A stretch of DNA of 64,000 bases, from positions 2,796,501 through 2,860,500 of the forward strand of contig NZ_JAJONA010000001.1 in the NCBI RefSeq assembly GCF_024699985.1, given 5' to 3'. The stretch comes from Phenylobacterium sp. J367 (GTDB taxonomy: Bacteria > Pseudomonadota > Alphaproteobacteria > Caulobacterales > Caulobacteraceae). The position numbers and the translations under genes were made by a program. Positions 36,601 to 46,957 of the stretch are shown here, piece by piece (the first letter of the stretch is position 1; each line of letters starts with the position of its first letter). The notes under the pieces were generated by a model. That model was not told the DNA's origin, did no database searches, and worked only from the letters and a program-made list of their open reading frames with translations.

Positions 36601-39600
36601 GGCGAGGCGGGGGACGACGTCCTGATCGGCCACGCCGGCCAGAACTACCTCATCGGCGGCGCGGGCAGCGACACCATCGACGGCGGCGCCGGCAACGACA
36701 CGGCCGCCTTCCGGATGCCGGCCGGCACGACGGGCGCCCTGCGCTACGTGCAGGGCACGGGCGCCGACGCCGGCTCGCTGATCATCGAGCTGGTCAACGA
36801 CGGCGTCGCCCAGGCCGTGTTCAAGGTCACCATGACCGGCGACCGGGCGGCGACCGTCCAGGGCCTCGGCCCGATGGCGTCCTTCGGGACGGACACGGTC
36901 ACCAACGTCGAGAACCTCCACTTCACCGCGGACGTGCCGACTCCTCCGGCCGGACTGAACCTCAACATCGGCCTGCTTCAGGTCCAGCCGGACAGCACCT
37001 GGGTCGGCGGGACCGTCGCGCCCGACACCATCGACCTCGCCGCGCTCTATCCGGGCGCGACCGACGCGGAGATCGGCGTCGACGGCGGCCAAGGCGACGA
37101 CATCCTTCGCGGCAACGCCGGCTCGAACTATCTCATCGGCCGCGAGGGCGACGACACGATCGACGGCCGCGGCGGCCTCGGCGACGTGGCGGCCTTCCGC
37201 CTGCCGGCCGACAGCGCCGGATCGCTGCGCCTCGTGGAGGGGACGGGCGGCGACGCCGGCGCGTTCATCGTCGAACTGGTCAATGACGGCGTCGGCGTCG
37301 GGGTCTTCAAGATCACGATCACCGGCGAGGGCGCGGCCACCGTCCAGGGCATCGGCGCCATGGCGCACATGGGGACCGACACGGTCACCGGTGTGGAGCG
37401 GCTGGACTTCTCGTCGGACGCCGCCAATCCGGGGAACTTCTACCTCGGCGTGCCGCTGACCCCGCGGGCCCACGACCTCTTGAACGGCCGCGGCTTCGTC
37501 GAGGGCACCCCGGGGGCGACGTCATCGACGTGGGCGCCTTCTATCCGGGCGATCCCGCTCTGCCCCTCGGCGTGAGCGGCGGCTACGGCGACGACCTGAT
37601 CACCGGCCGGCCGGTGTCCGACAATCCGATCGACGGCGGCGCGGGCCGCGACACCATCCTGGCCGGCGACGGCGCCCGACTACATCATCGGCGGGGCGGG
37701 GAACGACAGCATCGATGGCGGGGCCGGCGACGACACCGCCGCCTTCCACCTGGCCGCCGGCACGACCGGCACGTTGCAGGTCGTCCAGGGCCAGAGCGGC
37801 CTGATCGTCCAGCTCGTCCAGGGCCAGACCGTGACCGACGTCTTCAACGTCACGCTCGGCGACGACGGCGCGGCGGTCGTCACGGGCGTCGGCCCGATGG
37901 CCGGCATGGGGTCCGACACGCTGGCGGGGGTCGAACACCTTCACTTCTATCCCGAGGGCTCCAACCAGCCCTTCCTGTCCATCGACCGGACGCTGAACGT
38001 CAGCTCGACCTTCGTCGGCGGCACGGCGGGCAACGACGTCATCGACATCGCCAGCCTGTCGGGCGTGAACCTCGCGGGGAGCGTCGGCGCCAACGGCGGC
38101 CTCGGCGACGACACCATCACCGGTCACGCCGGGAACAACCAGGCGCTCGACGGCGGCGGCGGCGCCGACCGCATCTCCGGCCAGGGCGGCGACGACTACC
38201 TGATCGGCGGGGCGGGCAGCGACACTCTCGACGGCGGGGCCGGCGGCAACGACATCGCGGCGTTCCGCATGACCGGCCAGACCACGGGCACGGTCCAGGT
38301 GGTCGAGGGCGCCGGCGGCGACGCCGGCAAGCTGATCGTCCAACTGGTGGAAGGCCAGACCACCACGGACGTCTTCCGGGTCACCATCGCCGGCGACGGC
38401 GCGGCGACGGTCGAGGGCCTGGGCCCGATGGGTTTCCTGGGCACGGACACCGTCAGCGGCATGGAGCGGCTCCAGTTCCTGCTTGACCTCCAGCCGCCTG
38501 GCCAGGGCCAGAGCCTGACGCTCAGCCTGGTCAACACCCAGACGGTGCTCAGCGGCATCCGCACGACCTTCGGCACGGCCGGGGCCGACACCCTCGACCT
38601 CGCCCAGCTCTACACCGATGCCGGCGCGGACGAGATCATCCAGGCGGTCGGCGGCCTTGGGCGCCGACACCCTCGTGGGCACGGGCCGCACCGACTATCT
38701 CTTCGGCCAGCAAGGGGCGGACTCCTCTCCGGCGGGGCGGGCGACGACTTCCTGCAGGGCGGTCTCGGCAACGACACCCTCGACGGCGGCGCCAATACCG
38801 CCGGCGATCGCGAGGAAGTCGGCGGCGACATCGCCGGCTACGGGGATGCCGTGGCTGCGGTCACGGTCGACCTCGGCCTGCAGGGCGTCGCGCAGAACAC
38901 GGGCGGCGGCGGGACCGACGTCCTGATAAACATCGAGCAGGTCTACGGTTCGAACTTCGACGACACCCTGAAGGGCGACGGCGGGCGCAACTTCCTCTAC
39001 GGCGCGAGCGGCGCGGACACGCTGCTGGGCGGCCAGGGCGACGACGGCCTGGAAGGCGGAGCTGGTAACGACCTCCTCGACGGCGGCGACGGCATCGACA
39101 TTGCGGCCTTCACCACCGCCACCAGCGGCGTCACCGTCGATCTCGCGATCACCGGCGCCCAGGACGTGGGCGGCGGCCTCGGCTCCGACACCTTCGTGAG
39201 CGTCGAGGAGCTGTTCGGCTCCGAGCACGGCGACACCCTCAGGGGCGACGGCGCGGCCAACTACATCGACGGCCAGGAGGGGGCGGACTCCCTCGTCGGC
39301 CGCGCCGGCGACGACGTCCTGCTCGGCGAGGACGGCGACGACACCCTAGACGGCGGAGCGGGCGACGACGAGATCCGCGGCGAGGATGGCGCGGACACCG
39401 CTGTCTTCTCCGGCGCCCGGGCCGACTACCTGATCAGCGCCAATTCGGACGGCTCGATCATCGTCACCGACCAGCGCGCGAACAGCCCGGACGGTACCGA
39501 CACGCTGTGGCAGGTCGAGTTCCTGAAGTTCAGCGACCTGACCCTCACCGCCAGCGACGTGGGCGGCGCCCTGTTCGGCGGTTCGGGACCGGACACGCTT

Positions 39601-42600
39601 CAGGGCGGGGCGAACGCCGACACCATCTCCGGCCTTGGTGGCGACGACGTGCTGTCGGGTGGCAGCGGCGGCGACCGGCTGGTGGGCGGCGACGGCTTCG
39701 ACATCCTGCGCGGCCAGGCTGGCGACGACACCCTCCTGGGCGAGGACGGACCAGACCTGCTGGCCGGCGGGGCGGGCAACGACCTGCTCGACGGCGGCGC
39801 GGGCCTCAACCGCGCCAGCTTCAACAGCGCCTCCGCGGGCGTGAATGTCAGCCTGCTGCTGCAGGGCCAGGCCCAGGCGGCCGAGGGCAGCGACACGCTG
39901 ATCAACATCCGGCACCTGACCGGCAGCAACTTCAACGACACCCTCGTCGGCGACGCCAACGCCAACTGGCTGTGGGGCACGGGCGGCTCGGATTCCCTCG
40001 TCGGCGGCGACGGCAACGACCTGCTGTCGGTGGGGAATGGCGCCCACACACTAGTGGGCGGCCAGGGCGACGACACGGTCAGTTTCTACAGCGAGACCCT
40101 CGTCGCGCCGGTCACCGTGTCCCTGGCGAACACCGGGGCCCAGAACACCGGCCAGGGCGTGATGACCCTCTCCGGCATTGAGAACCTCAGCGGCACGATG
40201 ATCGGCGCCGACGTGCTCACCGGCGACGGCGCGGCCAACGTGCTGGCCGGCTGGGGCGGGTCCGACACCCTGAACGGCGGCGGCGGCAACGACCTGTTGC
40301 TCGGTGAAGGCTACGTGCTGCTGGACGGCGACGCCGCGATCACGCTGTTCGAGAACGGCATCGAGGGCACGGTCCCGGCCGGCGCGGACGTCCTGATCGG
40401 CGGCCTGGGCGATGACACCCTGGTCGGCGGCGCGGGCGCCGACCGCCTCGAGGGCGGCGACGGCGCTGACGTGGCCCGGTTCTCCGGGGCGCGGGCGGAC
40501 TACGAGTTCGCGCTGCAGGCCGACGGCTCGATCCGGGTCAGCGACCTGCGCTCCGGCGCGCCCGACGGCGTGGACACGCTGATCGCGGTCGAGGTCCTGC
40601 GCTTCTCCGACGGCGACGTCCCGGCGTCCACCATCGGCGGCAACAACACCGGCACGTCCGGCTCGGACACCCTGTCCGGCACGGCGGGCGGCGACACGAT
40701 CTCCGGTCTCGGCGGCTCCGACGTGATCTTCGGTGGTGCGGGCGCCGACCTGCTGAAGGGCGGCGAGGGCGACGACGGCCTGCGCGGCGAAGCGGGCGAC
40801 GACACCCTCCGGGGCGAGGCCGGCAACGACTTCCTGGCCGGCTATGGCGGCGACGACCGGCTGGAGGGCGGCGACGGCTACGACCGTGCGGCCTTCTCCT
40901 CCGGCGCCACGAACGGCGTGCGCGTGGATCTCAACCTCCAGGGCCAGGTCCAGAACACGTTCGCGGGCAACGACGTCCTCGTGGACATCGAGGCCGTCTC
41001 CGGCACGCGCTACAGCGACACCCTCACCGGCGACGCCGGCGACAACTGGCTGTGGGGCGGCGCCGACGGGTCCGGCGTCACCGGCAACGACGTGATCGAC
41101 GCCCGCGACGGGAACGACCTCGTGCAGGTCGGCGTCGGCGATCACACCCTGATCGGCGGCCAGGGGATCGACACCCTGTCCTTCCACGGCAATGGCGGGC
41201 CCGAGATCACGACGGCCGGCGTTGCGGCTTCGCTGGCTGCGCAGGGCGCGACCCAGGCCACCCGGCAGGGCGCCATGGAGATCAGCGGGTTCGAGAACCT
41301 CTCGGGCTCCGCCTATGGCGACATCCTGACGGGCGACGACAACGCCAACGTGCTGGCGGGCTTCGAGGGTTCGGACAGCCTGATCGGCGGCGACGGCGCC
41401 GACCTGCTGCTGGGCGACGGCGTGGTCATCGCCGCGTCGGCGGCCGGCACCGCCGGAGCCTCCTATCTCGACGAGAACGCCGGGCGCCGGAGCCGACACG
41501 CTCGACGGCGGCTCGGGCGCCGACACGCTCAAGGGCGGCCAGGGCGATGACCGCCTGATCGGCGGGATCGGCGACGACCTGATCGACGGCGGCGCGGGCG
41601 TCGACCGCGTGGTCTTCAGCGGGACCCGCGCCAGCTACACCGTCAGCCGCACGATCAACGGCGACGTGATCGTCACCGGCGCGGACGGGACCGACACGGT
41701 CACCGGCGGCGAGTACCTGGAGTTCAGCGACGGCGTCACCATCGTGGCGAGCGGCGTGGCCGGCACGGCCGGCGCCGACAACTTCCTCGGCGGCACGGGC
41801 GCGGACACCTTCGCGGGCCTGGCGGGCAACGACCTCCTCAGCGGCCTGCAGGGGAACGACAGCCTCGACGGCGGCGAGGGCGACGATGTCATCCTCGGCG
41901 CGGAGGGTGACGACACCCTCCAGGGCGGCGCGGGCCTCGACATCCTCTACTCGGGCGCCGGGAACGACCGTTTCGACGGCGGGGCGGGCGTCGACCGGCT
42001 GATGTTCGCCGGCGGGCCGGCGGTCAGCGTCGACCTCCAGGCCGGCGCGGCCACCGGGCAGGGCGCCGATGTCATCGTCGGGATCGAGTGGGTCTACGGC
42101 ACAACGGGCAGCGACACCCTGGCGGGCGACGCGGGCGCGAACCTGCTCTGGACCGAGCGCGGCGGCAACGATGTGCTGTCCGGCCGCGGCGGCGACGACC
42201 TGCTGCTGATCCACAACGGCGACCACACGCTGGACGGCGGCGCCGGTATCGACAGCCTCGTGCTCAGCTACAACGTCACCGGCGGCGTGACCCTGAGCCT
42301 CGCCCAGGCGGCGGTTCAGGCCACCGGCCAGGGCGCGATGACGATCAGCGGCATCGAGAACGTCTCGGGCTCGCACTTCGACGACGTACTGACCGGCGAC
42401 GGGCTGGCGAACCGGCTGGCGGGCCAGAAGGGCGCCGACAGCCTCTCCGGCGGCGACGGCGACGACTATCTGCTCGGCGACGGCGAGATCACCTTCGCGA
42501 ACGGCCAGTTCCTGTTCCTCGACGCTCCGTCCACCGCGTCCGGCGCGCCGGCCGGCGATGTGGGCGCCGATACCCTGCGCGGCGGCTCCGGCGCCGACAC

Positions 42601-45600
42601 CTTGCTCGGCGGCGGCGGGGCCGATGTCCTCGACGGCGGCTTCGGCGTCGACACGGCGGTCTTCTCGGGCGCCCGGTCCGACTACCAGGTGGTGGTCAAT
42701 ACCGACGGCACGACGATCGTCACCGACCTCAGGGCCAACGGTCCGGACGGCGTCGACACGCTCACCGACGTGGAATTCATCCGCTTCTCCGACCAGACGC
42801 TGCAGCTGGGCGTCAACCGGGCGGGCACCTCGGCCGGCGACATCATGATCGCCACCAACGCCGACGACACCCTCAGCGGCCTCGGCGGCGCCGACACGCT
42901 CAGCGGCGGCCAGGGCGGCGACCGTCTCGACGGCGGGACCGAGGGCGACTGGCTGCGCGGCCAGGACGGCGACGACACCATGCTCGGCGGCGACGGCCAC
43001 GACTACCTGGTCGGCGGCCTGGGCTCCGACCGCATGGAAGGCGGCGCGGGTCTCGACCGCGCGGGCTTCGCCTCCGACGCCACGACGGGCGTGAAGGTCG
43101 ACCTGACCATCACCACCGCCCAGGCGACGGGCCAGGGCGTCGACACCCTGATCGGCATCGAGCACGTGTCCGGGACGTCCTTCAACGACACCCTGACCGG
43201 CGACGCCAACGACAACTGGATCTGGGGCCAGACCGGCAACGACAACCTCGACGGCGGCGCGGGCAATGACCTTGTTCAGGTCGGCGCCGGCACGCACCGC
43301 GTCGAAGGCGGGGCAGGGGCGTCCGACACCCTGTCCTTCCACGGCAACGGGTCCGAGATCAGCTCGGCCGGCGTGACCATCTCCCTGGCCGCCCAGGGCA
43401 CGGCCCAGGTGACCCGCCAGGGCACGGTCCGGGCGGGCGGCTTCGAGAACCTCTCGGGCTCGACCTTCGGCGACACCCTCGCCGGCGACGCCGGGGCCAA
43501 TGTGCTCGCGGGCTTCGACGGGGCGGACTCGCTCTCCGGCGGGGCCGGCGGCGACACCCTGCTGGGCGACGGCGTGACCCAGATCGACCCGGCCAACAGC
43601 GGCTTCGGCGGCGCGATCGTCACCCTGGAGGACCAGGGGCGCCGGCGCGGCCGACACCCTCGACGGCGGGGCGGGCGACGACCTCCTGAAGGGCGGCGGC
43701 GGCGACGACCTGCTGTTCGGCGGGCTCGGGGCCGACACCCTGGACGGCGGCGCGGGCCTCGACACCACCAGCTACGCTGGCGCGGCCTCCGCCGTGACGG
43801 TGGACCTGGGGGCCGGCACGGCCTCCGGCGGCGGCGGCGCCGACGTCATCAGCGGCGTCGAGCGGGTGATCGGTTCGGCCTTCGACGACGCCCTGGTCGG
43901 CAATGGCGTGGCCAACACCCTCTCCGGCGGCGCTGGCGACGACGCCCTGAAGGGCGGGGCGGGCGACGACCGGCTGGAGGGCGGCGCGAACAACGGCGTG
44001 CTCTCCATCCCCGGCGGCTTCGGCGGCGACTCGGCGGTCTATTCTGACGCCACGAGCGGCGTGACCGTCAGCCTGGCGGTCAGCGGCGCCCAGAACGTCG
44101 GCGGCGGCCTGGGCTCCGACACGCTCGTCGAGATCGAGAACCTGATCGGCAGCGCCCACGGCGACAGCCTGGCCGGCGACGGGGCCTCGAACTTCCTCTA
44201 CGGCGGCGCGGGCGACGACACCGTCTCCGGCGGTGGCGGCGACGACATCCTCGAGGGCGGCTTCGGCGACGACCGCATCGACGGCGGCGCCGGCATCGAC
44301 GTGGCGGCCTTCACCCAGGCCACCAGCGGCCTGACCATCGACCTGGCCAACGCCAGCGGCGCCCAGAGCGTCGGCGGCGGCATGGGCCTCGACATGCTGG
44401 TCAGCATCGAGGGGATCACCGGCTCCGGCTTCGACGACACCCTCTCCGGCACGACCACGGCCAACTACCTGGCCGGCGGCTCCGGCGCGGACTCGATCAC
44501 CGGCGGCGGCGGCTCGGACACCCTCTACGGCGGGCGCCGGCGACGACACCGTCTCGGCCCACGCCGGGACGGGCGACAGCGTGATCGTCGGCCTGGGCGC
44601 CGGCTCCGACCGGCTGATCGTCTCCCCGACGCTCGCCGGCGGCCTGGCCGTCACCGACTTCGCCACGGGCGCCAGCGGCGACTTCCTCGATCTCGCCGCC
44701 CTGCTGACCAGCCGCCTGACCGGCTGGAACGGCACGGACAACGTCTTCGAGAAGGGCTTCCTGCAACTCGTGCAGAACGGGACCGCGACGGTCCTGCAGA
44801 TCAACGTCGACGGCCAGGGCGACGACTTCGTCGACCTGCTGACGCTGCAGAACACCAGTGCGCTCATGCTGACCGTGGACAACCTCGGCTATGCCGTGAA
44901 GCCGCGGATCATCGGCGGCGCCGGGGCCGACACCTTCAAGCTCGACCTCACGGCGATCCAGCCGAACGAGACCGTCGAGGTGGACGGCGGCGGCGGCGGC
45001 GACGTGCTCGAGATCGTCACCCAGGTCGGCACGGCGACGACGATCACGCCGTCGGCGGACGGCCTCAGTCTGGAGCTCGACCTGAACGGCGACGGCCAGC
45101 CCGACATCGTCGTGAAGGGCACCGCCGAGCTGGTCCTGAACGGCGAACGGGTGGTCGTCTCCGGCGACCTGTCGGCGACGGGCCTCGCCCCCAACACCAT
45201 CTACCTGAACGGCACGACCGGGGACGACCTGCTCGATGCGTCCGGGATGACCTCCCTGGAATCGGTGCGGGCCAACGGCGACGCGGGCGCCGACACCATC
45301 CGCGGCGGCGGCGACGACGACACCCTCAACGGCGAGGACGGCGACGACAGCCTGCAGGGCAACGGCGGGCCGGACATCCTGGATGGCGGCGCCGGCAACG
45401 ACACCCTGGAGGGCGGCCTCGGCAACGACACGGCGGTCTTCTCGGGGAACTCCACCGACTACACCATCACGGTGAACGGCGGGACGCTCACCGTCACGGA
45501 CCTCCGCTCCGGCTCGCCGGACGGCACGGACACCCTGACCGGCATCGAGACCCTGCAGTTCGACGACGGCGCCTGGGGCCAGAACACCGCGCCCACCGGC

Positions 45601-46862
45601 GGCGACCGCTCGGCCAGCCTGCAGACCACCGGGACGCGGACGATCGTGCTGGCCGACTTCGGCTTCAGCGACGCCAACGGCGACGACATGAAGTCGGTGA
45701 CGATCACCGCCCTGCCGACCAGCGGCGAGCTCACGCTCGCGGGCCTGGCCGTGGACGTCGGCGACGTCATCCTGGCGTCCGACATTTCGCTCGGCGACCT
45801 GCTCTATACGCCGGACGGCGCCGGGACCCTTCACCCTCGGCTTCCGCGTGAAGGACGACGGCCTGGCGGGCTGGGGTTCGAACGAGGACGCAAGCGCCAA
45901 CACCCTGACCCTCACCGTCTCGACGCCCACGAGCGGCGGCGGCGGCGGCGGTGGCGGTGGTGGCGGTGGCGGGGGCGGCGGCGTCTCGCCGATCATCACC
46001 AGCGGCGCGACCGGCACCTCCGGCTCGGACACGGCCCAGTTCGACTCAACCCCGAACGTCTTCTCGGCCGGCTTCGGGAACGACACGGTCTCCGCGGGCG
46101 GCGGGGATGACTGGGTGCACGGCAACGCCGGCGCCGACAGCATCTCCGGCGGCGAGGGCGCCGACGTTCTCTACGGCGGCCAGGGCGACGACGGACTGAA
46201 CGGCGACGAGGGCGACGACTACCTGTCGGGCGATCTCGGGGCGGACACCCTGTCGGGCGGCGCCGGCGACGACCGGGCGTTCGGCGGCGACGGCGCCGAC
46301 GTGGTGACCGACAGCTCCGGCGAGAACTACCTGCGCGGCGGGGGGCGGCGACGACATCGTCCGCGGCGGCTCCGACTTCGACGACGCCCACGGCAACGAG
46401 GGCAACGACACGGTCGTCGGCGGCCAGGGCGACGACTGGGTGGTCGGCGGCAAGGACAACGACGTCCTCTCCGGCGACGACGGCGACGACATCGTCTACG
46501 GCAACCTCGGGGCCGACACCTGTCAGGGCGGGGCGGGCGCGGACATCGTCCGCGGCGGCCAGGGCGACGACGCGGTGCGCGGGGGGCTGGGCGACGACTG
46601 GCTCTCCGGCGACCGGGGCGACGACACCGTCACCGGCGGCGCGGGCGCCGACGTCTTCCACACCTTCGGCGAGGCCGGGTTCGACTGGGTCGTCGACTTC
46701 AGCGCCGCGGAAGGCGATCGCGTCCAGCTCGACCCGGGCACGGAGTACAGCCTGGCCCAGGTCGGCTCGGACGTGGTCATCACCATGGAAGGCGGCGGCC
46801 AGATGATCCTGCTGGGCGTGCAGCTGTCGAGCCTGCCGTCCGGCTGGATCTTCGGCGACTGA
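27623..46862 (+). CDS. Giant RTX-type calcium-binding surface/secreted protein (~6,411 aa; 13 apparent indels)
   Basis: Starts at GTG 27623, eight bases after GGAGG, reading MAADFGTSGNDNLPGT, and ends at TGA 46862. Reading frames join end to end across indels near 29287, 32220, 33693, 35113, 37515, 37672, 38658, 38712, 41476, 43637, 44531, 45827 and 46338. The net change leaves exactly 6412 codons, strong support for one gene. It is almost wholly acidic GGxGxDxLxGG-type repeats, expected to fold as calcium-bound beta-rolls, interspersed with three non-RTX modules. There is no Sec signal; the C-terminus (DVFHTFGEAGFDWVVDFSAAEGDRVQL, ending GWIFGD) fits type I secretion. No catalytic domain was seen and no type I exporter lies in the window. 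A giant adhesin or S-layer-like protein is the best inference. Confidence 0.85.
27814..29990 (+). repeat. RTX protein: first array of 'A' modules (4 copies)
   Basis: Four tandem copies begin near 27820, 28312, 28857 and 29440. Each is ~160-190 aa: a beta-rich part with consensus AAFxLPxGTTGxLRxVEG, then VELVxGxxxxxVFxVT, GxATVQGL and LGTDTVTxVExLHF, followed by one or two RTX nonapeptide blocks. I do not recognise the beta-rich part as a named domain. Confidence 0.75.
29991..32160 (+). repeat. RTX protein: first B/C module block
   Basis: Two B modules (starting ~30030 and ~31090) each have GVxVDL...QxTGxGxDTLxxIEHxSG, then SDTLTGNAGDNWLWG and a second half with VSLAxxG...GIENLSG. Each is closed by a C module (~30685 and ~31855), consensus VFSGARSDYxV...DGSxxVxDxR followed by DGxDTLxxVExLxFSD. 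Confidence 0.7.
32163..34240 (+). repeat. RTX protein: second array of 'A' modules (4 copies)
   Basis: Copies begin near 32163, 32717, 33263 and 33785. The first copy resembles the first copies of arrays 1 and 3 (WLPEGT, then FFVASSSG), and the third resembles copy 3 of array 1. The array as a whole was therefore duplicated rather than single modules. Confidence 0.75.
34241..36190 (+). repeat. RTX protein: second B/C module block
   Basis: B modules start near 34395 and 35490, with a C module near 35110 between them. A short unique insertion, GEITIVAGAFEVLDGPSTSV (~36010-36070), has a counterpart at ~42485-42540 (GEITFANGQFLFLDAPSTAS), so this block and part of the third block share ancestry. 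Confidence 0.7.
36200..38640 (+). repeat. RTX protein: third array of 'A' modules (5 copies)
   Basis: Copies begin near 36205, 36697, 37190, 37735 and 38247. Spacing is ~490-545 bases, as in the other arrays. The fifth copy is the most divergent (AAFRMTGQTTGTVQVVEG) and leads into the B/C-only part of the protein. Confidence 0.75.
38641..44540 (+). repeat. RTX protein: long B/C-only array
   Basis: About six kilobases of B and C modules without A modules. C modules start near 39410, 40480, 41615 and 42660. B-type modules start near 38840, 39090, 39810, 40890, 41970, 43050, 43770 and 44040. The copies at ~31090, ~40890 and ~43050 share the insertion GSGVTGND or a close variant and the FENLSGS ending, marking a recent sub-family. 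Confidence 0.65.
44560..44910 (+). other. RTX protein: internal segment resembling a type I secretion C-terminal domain
   Basis: The segment SDRLIVSPTLAGGLAVTDF...GDFLDLAALL...FLQLVQNGTATVLQINVDG...DLLTLQNTS has the layout of the VCA0849-type target domain that usually ends RTX proteins: a DF-x-xG-x-D-x-LDLxxLL stretch, then a strand-rich LQ/ATVL-x-IDxDG part. Here it lies ~650 codons before the end. Confidence 0.45.
45580..45930 (+). other. RTX protein: cadherin-like domain
   Basis: FGFSDANGDDMKSVTITALP, GELTLAGLAVDVGD and DLLYTPDGAGTFTLGFRVKD form the pattern of the cadherin-like/tandem repeat domains found in large bacterial adhesins. The last part crosses an apparent extra C near 45827. 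Confidence 0.6.
45935..45982 (+). repeat. RTX protein: 16-glycine linker
   Basis: Sixteen consecutive Gly codons (GGC/GGT/GGG mixture) separate the cadherin-like domain from the last RTX block. The mixed codons show that it is not a simple trinucleotide slippage artefact. Confidence 0.85.
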
Positions 46863-46872
46863 TCCTGGAGGG

Positions 46873-46901
46873 CGCCGCCGTCGTGGGCGACCACGGCGGC
46901 G
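46873..46901 (+). terminator. Hairpin after the RTX gene, possible weak terminator
   Basis: CGCCGCCGT (46873-46881) pairs perfectly with ACGGCGGCG (46893-46901), 10 bases after the RTX stop. No T run follows, so any termination would be weak or factor-dependent, and read-through into the kinase gene is possible. Confidence 0.4.
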
Positions 46902-46957
46902 GTCCCACCCTCACCCTCGAAGGCGCGCATCGCCCGCGCTGAGGATGCGCTCGCGCC

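Noticed and set aside
27194..43768. Very long minus-strand open frames opposite the RTX gene (for example 27194-29956, 35047-37473, 41426-43768)
   Set aside because: They are mirror images of the highly periodic GC-rich Gly/Asp codons; their translations are repetitive Ala/Val/Gly/Arg/Asp strings without domains, while the plus strand encodes clear RTX motifs.
27623..46862. Programmed ribosomal frameshifting in the RTX gene
   Set aside because: The 13 shifts go in both directions, lie at G runs or GGCGCC rather than slippery heptamers, and the same kind of break occurs in single-copy enzymes throughout the window.
27623..46862. CRISPR-like or DNA tandem repeat array
   Set aside because: The periodicity is at protein level (nonapeptides and large modules) with degenerate codons; there are no constant direct repeats with unique spacers.
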